NCBI RefSeq assembly: GCF_018122735.1
Contig: NZ_JAGRRD010000001.1
Location: 2,962,999 to 3,026,998 of the forward strand
From: Azoarcus sp. L1K30
GTDB taxonomy: Bacteria > Pseudomonadota > Gammaproteobacteria > Burkholderiales > Rhodocyclaceae
Reading direction: 5' to 3'
DNA: 64,000 bases
Shown here: positions 36,191 through 45,801 of the stretch, piece after piece
Position numbering within the stretch: position 1 is the first letter of the stretch
Layout of the letters: each line of letters opens with the position of its first letter
Made by a program: the position numbers and the translations under genes
Notes under the pieces: model-generated
The model's input: only the letters and a program-made list of their open reading frames with translations
Told to the model about the DNA's origin: nothing
The model's database searches: none

Positions 36191-36810
36191 GCAAACGCCC
36201 CGACATCGAGCACCCGCGGTAGCACGCCGAACGGGGCATCCTGGTGCGTGGTGAGCATCACCATGCCGCCCGCCCGGCAATGGTCGGACAAGGTGGTGGC
36301 CAGGTCCTCGACCGCGCGCACGTCGAGCGCGGTGAAGGGTTCGTCGAGCACCCACAGCGGGCGCTGCGCGGACAGGAACAGTCGCGCCAGGCCCACCCGG
36401 CGACGCTGCCCCTGCGACAGGACTCGCGCCGGCAGATCGAGCTGATTGGCAAGGCCGATCCGCACCAGCGCCTGCATGCAGGTCTCGATATCGATGTCGT
36501 CGCCTGCGGCGGCAAGCGCGAAGCGCAGATTCTCCAGCGGCGTGAGCATGTCATTGAGCGCTGAGGCATGCCCCAGATAGAGCAGATCGCGATGAAAGGC
36601 GTCGCGATCGCGACCGATCGAGCGGCCTTTCCAGCGCACCTCGCCTGCCTCGGCCAGGCTCAGTCCGGTCGCCAGCCGCAGCAGGCTGGTCTTGCCGACA
36701 CCATTGGGGCCGGCCACACGCAGCAGCTCGCCCGCAGCCAGCCGCAAGGCAAGTCCACGAAACAACAGGCGGTCGCCCTTGAGGCAGGCAAGATCTTCAA
36801 TCTCCAGCAT
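36184..36810 (-). CDS. ccmA: Haem exporter ATP-binding protein CcmA
   Basis: 208-residue ABC ATPase with Walker A GPNGVGKT (34-41), signature motif LSQGQRRR and Walker B PLWVLDEP. It energises holo-CcmE release. The ATG at 36810 matches the family start (MLEIEDL); the upstream extension is low-quality sequence. It is the first gene of the ccmABCDEFGHI operon, which would serve the c-type haem proteins NapB and NapC encoded further right. Confidence 0.94.
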   Translation of the reverse strand: MLEIEDLACLKGDRLLFRGLALRLAAGELLRVAGPNGVGKTSLLRLATGLSLAEAGEVRWKGRSIGRDRDAFHRDLLYLGHASALNDMLTPLENLRFALAAAGDDIDIETCMQALVRIGLANQLDLPARVLSQGQRRRVGLARLFLSAQRPLWVLDEPFTALDVRAVEDLATTLSDHCRAGGMVMLTTHQDAPFGVLPRVLDVGAFAC

Positions 36811-37019
36811 GGTGCGCGATTGAACCACAGGCAGTGATCGCACGCCATCCCGCGGAGCACTTCCCTCGTCTGCAGCCGCCCCGCATCCCCTGAAAGAACC
36901 GGCGCTTCCGTCCTTGCGCAAGACGGCCGTCACCAACTCGGCGCATTACACGTGGCAAGACGGGCCAATCGAAACATGACACTCAGGACGCACGCAGGCA
37001 GAATGGCCAGGACGGCCTG

Positions 37020-40000
37020 ATGGTCAAAATAATTTACACAATCGCCGGCCAGCGGAGAACACCTGTGCCCTTCCTACCGCGCTCACTCGCTCGTGGATTG
37101 CCACTGCGGCTTTCGCTGATCGTCGCGGTGTGTCTGCTCGGATTTGCCGCCGCCTTCGCGCTGCTGGTCATCAAGCCCGCCACCGAGGCACTCGCGATCG
37201 ACCAATTGCGCTTCAGTGCCGAGCGCGTCAGGGCAGAGACGCTGCGCGACATCCAGGACGTCGAATCCGTTCTTGTGTCGGCTCGCGCCATGACCGAAGC
37301 CGGACACATCGACGTCGACGACGAGACCTCATTCGTCGGCCTGATGGTGCCCCTGCTGCAGGGCCATCCTTCCGTATCGGGAATCATGCTGGCCGATACC
37401 GATGGACACGAAGTATTCCTGCTGCGGCACGCATCGTCATGGCGGAGCAGGAACACCTCACCCTCGACGGCAGGTCGCGAGAGCATCTGGAAGCGATGGT
37501 CCCCCGACGGCGAGCGGGCGACGGGCGACGAGCGCTGGGAGAGCGACTACGATCCGCGCACCCGGCCCTGGTTCGTGGATGCAATGGCGATGCCGGAGAA
37601 CCAGCGTCATGGCTGGACCGCGCCCTACCTGTTCTATACCGCACAACAGCCGGGCATGACCGTCTATACACGATGGATGGCGAAGGACGGGCGGGTCCGC
37701 ATCCTCGCAGTCGACTTGCTGCTGGCCGACCTGTCCGCCTTCACCTCGTCCAGACAAATCGGTCGCGTCGGGGGGGCGAGCGTGATTGCGGACGACGACC
37801 GTGTGCTGGCGTTGCCGGCCGGCAGTGCAGGACTGGATGCCGGCGAACACATCCTGTCGCCGGTGACGGCAATCGGCAATCCCTACCTGAGCGCGGGCCA
37901 TGCGGCCTGGGTCAGCGCGGGGCGCGGCAGCGCCCCTTTCGCCTTCCGCGCGGACGGCCAATCCTGGGTCGGGGTATTCGAACCCCTGCACCTTGGCGAG
38001 CAGACCCTGCATATCGCCGCTTTCGCCCGCATCGGCGATTTTGCCCCCGCGCACACAGAAGATCTGCTGCTGTTCGGCATGCTGGTCGTGGCGGCCGCGC
38101 TCGTCGGGCTGATTATCGCGCTGCATCTCGCACGGCAGATCTCGCGACCGATCCGTGATCTGATCGCACGGAGCGAACGCATTGCCGCCAATGATCTCTC
38201 AGAAGCCGCCGTGGTGCACTCGAGCTGGCTCGAGCTGGACCAACTTGCCCATGCCCAGGAAAGCATGCGCGTGCGTCTGGCCCAGGGGCGGAACGATCTG
38301 GCGCACACGCATCGGGAACTCGAACAGAAGGTCGAGGAGCGTACCGCCGAACTCAATGAAAAGCGGGCTGCACTCGCCGACCAGCTGATGTTTGTGCAAT
38401 TGCTGATCGACGCCATGCCCAACCCGGTGTTCTTCAAAGGCCCAGACGGCCGATTTCTCGGGTGCAACAGTGCCTACGAGCAGGCCTTCGGCACCACGCG
38501 CGCCTACCTCGCGGGCAAGACCGTACTGGAGCTCCCCTACCTGCCCGCACCCGACCGCACGGCCTTCCACGATGAGGACATGCGCCTCATTGCGAGCGGA
38601 GACACGCTGCACCGCGAAACCCGGCTGCCCCTCGCGGACGGCAAGCTGCACGACACACTCTACTGGGCGCGCGGATTCTGCCTCGGCAACGGCGCACCCG
38701 GCGGTCTGCTGGGTGTGATCGTCGACATCTCCGCGCAAAAGGACGCCGAGCGTCAGGCGCGAAAGGCCGAAGCACGCCTGCTGAGCATACTGTCGGCCTC
38801 GCCCATTGCCGTCGTCCTGAACCGCCCCGACGGCCGCATGTTGTTCGCCAACCAGCGGACGAGCGAACTGGCCGGTATCGGTCACGACGCTTTTCTTGCG
38901 CGCTCGGCGCTCGAATGGTTCGAGCGCCCGTCGGACGCCGAGCGCCTGTTCGCGCGCCTGCGCCAGGGCGAAGTCGTACATGACGAGGAAGTCGCCTTTC
39001 TCAACGGCGACGGCTCGACGCTGTGGACCCTGCTCAGCATGAGCCTCACCGAGATCGGCGGCGAACCAGCGGTTATCAGCTGGATCTACGACATCACGGC
39101 GCGGCGTGCGGCGGAACGCGAGGTGCGGCGCTTATCGCGCGCGGTGGAGCACAGCCCCGCGATGCTGCTGATCACCTCGCCGTCGGGCGAGATCCTGTAT
39201 GCGAACCCACGCTTCTGCCTCACGGCCGGGCAGACCGCCGAGCAACTCGTCGGCACCCGCCCGCGTCTGCTCGACGACGACGGAAGAACGCTCGACTTCA
39301 TCAAACCGCTGTGGCAGGCGCTCAAGGCAGGCAGTGGATGGCAGCGCGAGTGCCGCCTGCAGAAAACCGATGGCGGCGACTTGTGGATCGCCGCCTCGGT
39401 CAGTGCCCTGACCGACGAGCGGGGCGAGATCTCGGACTGCATCTGGATTCTCGACGACATCGGCGCGCGCCGCGACACCGAAGCCGCGCTGCGCCGTGCT
39501 CGCGACCTTGCCGAAGATGCGGCGCAGGCAAAATCGCGATTTCTCGCCAACATGAGTCACGAGATCCGCACCCCGATGAACGCGATCATCGGCCTGTCAC
39601 ACCTCGCACTTGCCGGTAATCCGCCGCCACGCGAGCGCGACTATCTGGAAAAGATCCACCGCGCAGGTAACGGTTTGCTTGGCGTCATCAATGACATCCT
39701 CGATTTCTCCAAGATCGAGGCCGGCAAGCTCAAGCTCGATCGCAGTCCCTTCCTGCTCGGCGAAGTGCTCGACATGTTGGTCGACCTGGTCGGACAGAAA
39801 GGCCGCGAGAAGGGGCTCGAACTCATCCTCTCGGTGCAGCCCGACGTTCCCCCGCGCCTGATCGGAGATCCCCTGCGTCTGGGCCAGGTACTGATCAACC
39901 TGGTGAGCAACGCGATCAAGTTCACCGAGCACGGCGAAGTCAGCCTGCGTGTCGGCCGCCTCCCGACCAGCGACGGCAAGGTTCTGCTCGAATTTGCCGT

Positions 40001-41696
40001 CCGGGACACGGGGATCGGCATGAATGATGCGGAAATGCAGCACCTGTTCAAAGCGTTCACCCAAGCCGATGCATCGATGACCCGCCGATTCGGCGGCACC
40101 GGACTCGGTTTGTCGATCTGCCAGCAACTCGTCGGACTGATGGGCGGCAACATCGAGGTCAGCAGCAGCCCGAATGCGGGCAGCACCTTCACCTTCAAGG
40201 CACTCTTCGACGAAGCCGACTCCGGCGAAGAGCAAGCCGGCCGTCTTCCTGATGTACTCAAGGGGCTCAGGGTGCTCGTAGTGGACGACAATCCGTCCGC
40301 ACGCGAAGTACTGCAGGACCTGCTCGCACAACAACCCTTCCGCGTAGACACGGCAACGGGTGGGCAGAGTGCGGTCGAGATGGTCCATCGAGCCAACGCC
40401 AGCGACCCTTTTGGCCTGGTTCTGATGGACATGAACATGCCCGGTGTCGACGGACTCGAAGCGACAACCCGGATCAAGAGTGACCGCAGCCTCGTTGCCC
40501 CGCCCGTGGTCATCATGGTCACCGCCTTCGGTGACGGTGATGCTCCGGCCAGGGCGGCGGACGCCGGCGCCGATGGTTTTCTCCACAAACCGGTGACGGC
40601 GTCTCATCTTGTCGACGCCCTGCAAGCGGTTTTCGACAGTGGCACGAAGGCGCCGAGGGAAGAAGCGCTAGACTGGCGGCCACGGCTGTCGGGCCTCGAA
40701 GTGCTGGTCGTCGAAGACAGTGAGATCAACCAGCAGATCGCGCGCGAACTGCTCGAGAATGCAGGGATGCGGGTCCACGTCGCCGGCAACGGGCGGCAAG
40801 CCCTCGAGATGCTCAGGGCCACGCCCACCCGGTTCGACGCGGTGCTGATGGACATCCAGATGCCAGAGATGGATGGATTCGAAGCGACGCGTCTGATTCG
40901 CGCCGACGCCCGCTTCGACCCATTGCCGGTGATCTCGATGACAGCGCATGCCATGGCCGAGGAGCGTCAGCGTTGCCTTGACGCCGGCATGAATGAACAC
41001 GTCGCAAAACCGATCGACCCCAACCAGCTGTTTTCGGTCCTCGCCCGCCTCACCACCGACCGACGCGCCGGAACCGGCAGCGGCGCGGACACGCTGCCGA
41101 CACTACCAGGTCTCAACACGACCGCCGCATTGCGCCGCACGGGGAACCGCCCCGAGCGCTACATGAGCTTGTTGCGTCGCTTCGTTGAGCATCATCACGC
41201 CAGCAGCGGCGAGATCGCTAACGCCCTTGCCCAAGGCAACAACGATGACGCCGAGCGAATCGCACACTCGATCCGCGGCGTGGCGGCCAATATCGGCGCC
41301 AGTGCGCTCGAAGCAGCTGCGGAGAACCTTGAGCGCCAACTCCGGCACCATACCCCGCATGATCGGGCACTTGCCCGCTTCGATGCGGAGTTCGCGTCCC
41401 TGCTTCGGATGCTGGTTAACGCCATCCCGGCACAAGCGGATGCCACTGCGACCGGCGTCATGGCAACCGATGCCGACATGGCGGGGCTGCGATCCCTGCT
41501 GCTCGATTCGGATGGAGACACGCTCGCCTTTTTCACCCGAATAGCACCGAATCTGGTTGCACGCTGCGGCCAGGCGCTCGTGGACCGGCTTAGCGCAGCC
41601 GTATCGCGTTATGATTTCGACGACGCTGTGGTCATTCTTGACCAATGCCTTGAACAAAGCCCCCCTTTGGCAGGCCATGCCGGGAGTAACGCGTGA
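37020..41696 (+). CDS. Hybrid sensor histidine kinase with Cache, three PAS, two REC and HPt domains
   Basis: 1558-residue multi-step phosphorelay protein. The domain order is: membrane helix (about 30-50), Cache-type periplasmic sensor (to about 345), second helix (350-372), HAMP, coiled coil, three PAS domains (about 460-830), HisKA with His847 in MSHEIRTP, HATPase (N box near 960), REC1 (phospho-Asp near 1137), REC2 (near 1277), and an HPt domain with its His near 1416. All phosphotransfer residues are present. It overlaps the HD-GYP regulator gene by GTGA, its probable target. A GTG at 37065 with GGAGA upstream is a better start than the ATG at 37020. The ligand is unknown. Confidence 0.93.
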   Translation: MVKIIYTIAGQRRTPVPFLPRSLARGLPLRLSLIVAVCLLGFAAAFALLVIKPATEALAIDQLRFSAERVRAETLRDIQDVESVLVSARAMTEAGHIDVDDETSFVGLMVPLLQGHPSVSGIMLADTDGHEVFLLRHASSWRSRNTSPSTAGRESIWKRWSPDGERATGDERWESDYDPRTRPWFVDAMAMPENQRHGWTAPYLFYTAQQPGMTVYTRWMAKDGRVRILAVDLLLADLSAFTSSRQIGRVGGASVIADDDRVLALPAGSAGLDAGEHILSPVTAIGNPYLSAGHAAWVSAGRGSAPFAFRADGQSWVGVFEPLHLGEQTLHIAAFARIGDFAPAHTEDLLLFGMLVVAAALVGLIIALHLARQISRPIRDLIARSERIAANDLSEAAVVHSSWLELDQLAHAQESMRVRLAQGRNDLAHTHRELEQKVEERTAELNEKRAALADQLMFVQLLIDAMPNPVFFKGPDGRFLGCNSAYEQAFGTTRAYLAGKTVLELPYLPAPDRTAFHDEDMRLIASGDTLHRETRLPLADGKLHDTLYWARGFCLGNGAPGGLLGVIVDISAQKDAERQARKAEARLLSILSASPIAVVLNRPDGRMLFANQRTSELAGIGHDAFLARSALEWFERPSDAERLFARLRQGEVVHDEEVAFLNGDGSTLWTLLSMSLTEIGGEPAVISWIYDITARRAAEREVRRLSRAVEHSPAMLLITSPSGEILYANPRFCLTAGQTAEQLVGTRPRLLDDDGRTLDFIKPLWQALKAGSGWQRECRLQKTDGGDLWIAASVSALTDERGEISDCIWILDDIGARRDTEAALRRARDLAEDAAQAKSRFLANMSHEIRTPMNAIIGLSHLALAGNPPPRERDYLEKIHRAGNGLLGVINDILDFSKIEAGKLKLDRSPFLLGEVLDMLVDLVGQKGREKGLELILSVQPDVPPRLIGDPLRLGQVLINLVSNAIKFTEHGEVSLRVGRLPTSDGKVLLEFAVRDTGIGMNDAEMQHLFKAFTQADASMTRRFGGTGLGLSICQQLVGLMGGNIEVSSSPNAGSTFTFKALFDEADSGEEQAGRLPDVLKGLRVLVVDDNPSAREVLQDLLAQQPFRVDTATGGQSAVEMVHRANASDPFGLVLMDMNMPGVDGLEATTRIKSDRSLVAPPVVIMVTAFGDGDAPARAADAGADGFLHKPVTASHLVDALQAVFDSGTKAPREEALDWRPRLSGLEVLVVEDSEINQQIARELLENAGMRVHVAGNGRQALEMLRATPTRFDAVLMDIQMPEMDGFEATRLIRADARFDPLPVISMTAHAMAEERQRCLDAGMNEHVAKPIDPNQLFSVLARLTTDRRAGTGSGADTLPTLPGLNTTAALRRTGNRPERYMSLLRRFVEHHHASSGEIANALAQGNNDDAERIAHSIRGVAANIGASALEAAAENLERQLRHHTPHDRALARFDAEFASLLRMLVNAIPAQADATATGVMATDADMAGLRSLLLDSDGDTLAFFTRIAPNLVARCGQALVDRLSAAVSRYDFDDAVVILDQCLEQSPPLAGHAGSNA

Positions 41697-42817
41697 TCTC
41701 AACACAAGACTGTCCAGGTCGCCCCACCATCCTCGTCGTCGACGACACCCCAGATGCCATCGAACCCATCGTGCGCTGCCTGCATGACGCCGACTACAGG
41801 ACAAGGATCGCGACCGACGGCTTGCGTGCATTGAAGCTCGTCGCCACCGAACCGCCCCCCGACCTGATCCTGCTCGACGTGATGATGCCGGGAATCGACG
41901 GCTACGAGGTCTGCCGTCGTCTCAAGGCCGATCCTGCCACCGCAGCCATCCCGGTCATCTTCCTTACCATCCGTACCGAAGAAACCGACGAGCAGCTTGG
42001 CTTCGACGTCGGTGCGGTCGACTACATCACGAAGCCGATCAGCCCACCGCTGGTGCACGCGCGAGTGCGCACCCACCTCAGTCTGAAGACCGCCAGCGAC
42101 CAACTGCACGACCGCAACCGCGCGCTGGAAGGCCAGATCGAGGAGCGAACACGGATGATCAGCGCGCTACAGGACGCCACCATCATGGCCATGGCGTCAC
42201 TGGCGGAGACACGGGACGAGGAAACCGGCAACCACATCCGCCGCACCCAGCTCTACGTGCGGGCGCTGGCAACGCAATTGCAGGCCCACCCGCGCTTTGC
42301 CGCGGAGCTCACCGCGGAAAACATCCAGCTGATGTACAAGTCGGCCCCCCTTCACGACATCGGCAAGATCGGCATTCCCGACAGCATCCTGCTCAAGCCC
42401 GGCAAGCTCACCGCGGAAGAGTTCGAGATCATGAAGACGCACACGACGCTCGGACACAACGCGATCGTCACCGCCGAAAACCTGATGGGGGTGCCGATCT
42501 CCTTTCTCCGCTACGCGCGCGAGATCGCCCACTCGCACCAGGAAAAATGGGATGGCAGCGGTTATCCACAAGGCCTCGCGGGCGAGGCGATTCCGCTGTC
42601 CGCGCGACTGATGGCGGTCGCCGACGTCTACGACGCACTCATCAGCCGGCGCGTCTACAAGCCCCCATTTCCCCACCAGAAAGCTGTCGACATCATCACG
42701 ACGGGCCGCGGCCTGCATTTCGACCCCGATATCACCGACGCCTTTCTGCTACTCACCGACACTTTCCGCGAGATCGCTCGCCAGTTCGCCGACGAGCATA
42801 CACCCCGACCGGACTGA
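41693..42817 (+). CDS. Response regulator with HD-GYP cyclic-di-GMP phosphodiesterase domain
   Basis: 374-residue protein with an N-terminal REC domain (phospho-acceptor Asp62 in LLDVMMPG) and an HD-GYP domain. The metal site His221-Asp222 lies in LHDIGKIGIPD and the GYP motif at about 290-292 in DGSGYP, so breakdown of cyclic di-GMP is expected. The preceding hybrid kinase is coupled by a GTGA overlap, giving a direct route from sensing to cyclic-di-GMP level. It ends convergently with napC. Confidence 0.94.
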   Translation: MISTQDCPGRPTILVVDDTPDAIEPIVRCLHDADYRTRIATDGLRALKLVATEPPPDLILLDVMMPGIDGYEVCRRLKADPATAAIPVIFLTIRTEETDEQLGFDVGAVDYITKPISPPLVHARVRTHLSLKTASDQLHDRNRALEGQIEERTRMISALQDATIMAMASLAETRDEETGNHIRRTQLYVRALATQLQAHPRFAAELTAENIQLMYKSAPLHDIGKIGIPDSILLKPGKLTAEEFEIMKTHTTLGHNAIVTAENLMGVPISFLRYAREIAHSHQEKWDGSGYPQGLAGEAIPLSARLMAVADVYDALISRRVYKPPFPHQKAVDIITTGRGLHFDPDITDAFLLLTDTFREIARQFADEHTPRPD

Positions 42818-42864
42818 GACATCCCCGACAGGACGTCCCGTGGTCGGGCTTCACGACGCGGGTT

Positions 42865-43485
42865 TCAGTTGGACTTCGGCGGGGCCGGGTGGAACACTTC
42901 GGGGGCCACCGCGTCACGTCCGGCGCCAATGTCCTGCTCGATCGGTGGCAGGGAGTGGGCGATGCCCTTGTGGCAATCGATGCAGGTCTTGCCCTCGGCA
43001 AGCCCCGCCTGGTGCATCTGGTTGGAGCGCCGGCCCTGGATCGAGTAGTCGAAATACTCGTAGTTATGACAGTTGCGACACTCCTGCGAGTTGTTGGCCT
43101 TCATCCGCCGCCATTCGTTCTGCGCCAGCCGCAACCGTTCTTCCTGGAACTTTTCGCGGGTGTTGATGGTGCCCATGATCTTGCCGTAAACCTCTTTCGA
43201 AGCCTGGATCTTGCGGATCATCTTCGGCCCCCACTCCTTGGGCACATGGCAGTCCGGGCAGGTTGCGCGCACACCTGTGCGGTTCTGATAGTGGATGGTG
43301 TTGCGATACTCCTTGAATACGTTGTCCTCCATCTCGTGGCACGAGATGCAGAACTGCTCCCTGTTGGTCATTTCCAGGGCCCAGTTGAAGCCACCCCAGA
43401 ACACGATGCCGGCCGCGAAGAGCAGCACGATGGCGCCCCAGCCGGCGTTGCGCAGCCTCTGCCGCATTCCCGTTTTCTCAGTCAT
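42865..43485 (-). CDS. napC: Tetrahaem quinol dehydrogenase NapC
   Basis: 206-residue NapC/NirT-family cytochrome with an N-terminal membrane anchor (about 15-35) and four CxxCH haem sites (CISCH, CPDCH, CRNCH, CIDCH). It oxidises membrane quinol and feeds electrons to NapB/NapA in the periplasm. It is the last gene of the nap operon and lies 22 bases after napB. Confidence 0.95.
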   Translation of the reverse strand: MTEKTGMRQRLRNAGWGAIVLLFAAGIVFWGGFNWALEMTNREQFCISCHEMEDNVFKEYRNTIHYQNRTGVRATCPDCHVPKEWGPKMIRKIQASKEVYGKIMGTINTREKFQEERLRLAQNEWRRMKANNSQECRNCHNYEYFDYSIQGRRSNQMHQAGLAEGKTCIDCHKGIAHSLPPIEQDIGAGRDAVAPEVFHPAPPKSN

Positions 43486-43507
43486 GTCTATCCCCGGTCA
43501 TGCGGCC

Positions 43508-43957
43508 TTAACGCAGGCCCTCGGCGCGTTGGAAGGTATTGCCCACCAGCGGTTTGGCATCCAACTGCGGCACATGGCATTGCAGGCAGAAATAGCGCCG
43601 CGGCGAGATGTTCGACAGTTCGCCGCCGTCCCGGTCCTTGAAGTGGGTCAGGCTGACCTTGGTCGCACCGGTCTCCTTGTAGCGGCTCCACGCATGGCAA
43701 TCCATGCACCGATTGAAATTCTTCGTCAGCTCATAGCCCTCGATCTTGTGCGGAATCAGTGGCGGTTGCTGTACGTAGTCGCGCTGGATCGGCGCCTGGT
43801 CGGGCAATTGCTTGTAATTGCCCGCCGGCAGATCGGAGGCGGAAACGTCCGCGCCGCGGATGCTGGTGACCTGTTGCGCGCCCACGGGCACGGCGGCCGC
43901 GCTCAGGCCCAGTACGGCCAGCAGCGCGAGTGCAATTTGTCGGGTCTTCTTGTTCAT
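43508..43957 (-). CDS. napB: Periplasmic nitrate reductase dihaem subunit NapB
   Basis: 149-residue exported cytochrome: signal peptide to about residue 28 and two haem motifs (CMDCH, CLQCH). It passes electrons from NapC to the NapA catalytic subunit. Its start overlaps the napH stop (ATGA). Confidence 0.95.
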   Translation of the reverse strand: MNKKTRQIALALLAVLGLSAAAVPVGAQQVTSIRGADVSASDLPAGNYKQLPDQAPIQRDYVQQPPLIPHKIEGYELTKNFNRCMDCHAWSRYKETGATKVSLTHFKDRDGGELSNISPRRYFCLQCHVPQLDAKPLVGNTFQRAEGLR

Positions 43958-44877
43958 GACTCGCTCCTGTCAAATCGTGTCGAAATACGGAAAACGTCCT
44001 TGCCACAGACATCGATGCAACGACCGCAGTTGGTGCAATCGCCATCGAGGATCAGCGGGTGGTCCTGTCCCACGCCCTTGAGCGCGGGGCGGATGACCTT
44101 AGGTTCGGGGCAGACCGCAAAGCAGTCCATGCAGTCGTTGCAGGCACTGCGCCGCCTGGCCGAGACGCGCAGCAGGCCGACCTTGCCGATCAGTCCATAG
44201 AAAGCGCCCTGCGGACACAGGTGGCCACACCATCCGCGCGGCGCGATCAAGAGGTCATAGACGAAAATGCCGCCGACGATGCCCCATGACAGGCCGAATC
44301 CGAAAATCAGCCCGCGATGCAACATCGACACCGGATTCACCCACTCCCAGGCCAGCGACCCCGTTGCCGCGGCAATCACCAGGACGCAGCCGAGCAGCCA
44401 GTAACGCGTGCTGGCCGCCGGCACCTTGCCGCCCTTGAGGCCCAGCCGGCGCCGCAGCCACGCCGCGGCATCCGTCACCAGATTGACCGGGCACACCCAG
44501 GCGCAGAACATCCGGCCACCAAGCAGGAGATAGGCAGCCAGCACGATGCCGCCGCCGATCAAGGCTTCGCGATAGGGCCAGTGGCCGGCCGCCATTTGCT
44601 GCGCGATCAGGAAAGGATCGGTCAGCGGCAGCACGCCCAGGGTCAGGCTCGAGGCCAGATTGCCCTTGACGATCCACCAGCCGAACCAGGGCCCGACCAG
44701 GAACAGCGCCAGAATGCCGAGCTGGCTGGCACGCCGCAGCAGCAGCCACTTGTGGGCGACCCACCAACCCCGGGCTGCGATGGCTTCCGCGCCCGGGCGC
44801 GCAACCACGCCCCGCACCGCGGCACCACGGACACTGCCCGGTGCGACCGCGTCACGGGTCTGGCCATGCGCACTCAT
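43954..44877 (-). CDS. napH: Quinol dehydrogenase membrane component NapH
   Basis: 307-residue membrane iron-sulfur protein with four helices. The cytoplasmic loops carry the CxxxCP motifs (CAWVCP and CGHLCP), and two [4Fe-4S] ferredoxin-like clusters lie at the C terminus ([12 protein letters not shown] and [11 protein letters not shown]). With NapG it forms an alternative quinol-oxidising branch to NapC. The start is fixed by the ATGA overlap with napG. Confidence 0.94.
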   Translation of the reverse strand: MSAHGQTRDAVAPGSVRGAAVRGVVARPGAEAIAARGWWVAHKWLLLRRASQLGILALFLVGPWFGWWIVKGNLASSLTLGVLPLTDPFLIAQQMAAGHWPYREALIGGGIVLAAYLLLGGRMFCAWVCPVNLVTDAAAWLRRRLGLKGGKVPAASTRYWLLGCVLVIAAATGSLAWEWVNPVSMLHRGLIFGFGLSWGIVGGIFVYDLLIAPRGWCGHLCPQGAFYGLIGKVGLLRVSARRRSACNDCMDCFAVCPEPKVIRPALKGVGQDHPLILDGDCTNCGRCIDVCGKDVFRISTRFDRSES

Positions 44878-45731
44878 GGCTTCCACCCCGAATCGATCCC
44901 ACCCTTTGGCGCAGCTGCAGGCTCCTCGCCCGGTCCGACACGGGTGTCGCCATATGCCTTGCCTTCGAGCCCCCGCACCGGCATTTCGAGCTGGTCACCG
45001 ATCAGTGAGCCGCCGGCCTCGGCCTTCTCTTCCCAGCCTCGGCGATAATGCTCGGCCTTCGAGCCTTGTGCGAGCCTGACTGGCAGCACCTTGATGGCGG
45101 ACTCGCCCGGCAGCACGCAGGCATGTTCACACTTGCCACAGCCGGTGCAGGCGTCCGAATGCACCGTCGGCAGCAGCATTGCGTGACGGTCGGAGCGCGG
45201 GTTATGCACTCGCTCCAGCGTGATCGCCTTGTCGATCACCGGGCATACTCGGTAGCAGACGTCGCAGCGCAGGCCGAGGAAATTGAGACAGTTCTCCTGG
45301 TCGATCAGCACCGCAAGCCCCATGCGCGCATCACCGATTTCACTGAGCCCACGGTCTAGCGCACCGGTCGGGCATGCCGCCACGCAGGGGATGTCGTCAC
45401 ACATCTCGCACGGAATCGCGCGTGCTTCGAAATAGGGCGTACCGGTGGTCACGCCATCGCCGAGCACCGACAACTTCAGCGTGTCATACGGACAATCACG
45501 CACGCACAGGCCACAGCGCACGCAGGCTGCCAGAAAATCTGCCTCGGCCAGCGAGCCGGGCGGGCGCAGCGCGGTCGCCGGCAGCGCCGCGGCCTGACGC
45601 GAATACAGACCAGCGCCGAGCGCGAGCAGACCCGCCCCGCCCGCCACGCCCGCCGCGTCCTTGAGGAAGCGTCGACGTGACACGGTGAGGCCGGCTGACG
45701 CGGAGGCGGTCTTGTTCGGGGTTCTGTTCAT
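44874..45731 (-). CDS. napG: Periplasmic ferredoxin-type protein NapG
   Basis: 285-residue exported protein with a twin-arginine signal (SRRRFLKD followed by a hydrophobic stretch to about residue 49) and four [4Fe-4S] cysteine clusters (for example [12 protein letters not shown] and [11 protein letters not shown]). It moves electrons from NapH toward NapA/B. It follows napA by 70 bases. Confidence 0.94.
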   Translation of the reverse strand: MNRTPNKTASASAGLTVSRRRFLKDAAGVAGGAGLLALGAGLYSRQAAALPATALRPPGSLAEADFLAACVRCGLCVRDCPYDTLKLSVLGDGVTTGTPYFEARAIPCEMCDDIPCVAACPTGALDRGLSEIGDARMGLAVLIDQENCLNFLGLRCDVCYRVCPVIDKAITLERVHNPRSDRHAMLLPTVHSDACTGCGKCEHACVLPGESAIKVLPVRLAQGSKAEHYRRGWEEKAEAGGSLIGDQLEMPVRGLEGKAYGDTRVGPGEEPAAAPKGGIDSGWKP

Positions 45732-45801
45732 GATTGTCGTATGCCCTGCCGCTTGCGATGCTCAGTCCGCACTGCAAGCAGCAGTCTCACGCCGTGTGGT
45801 G

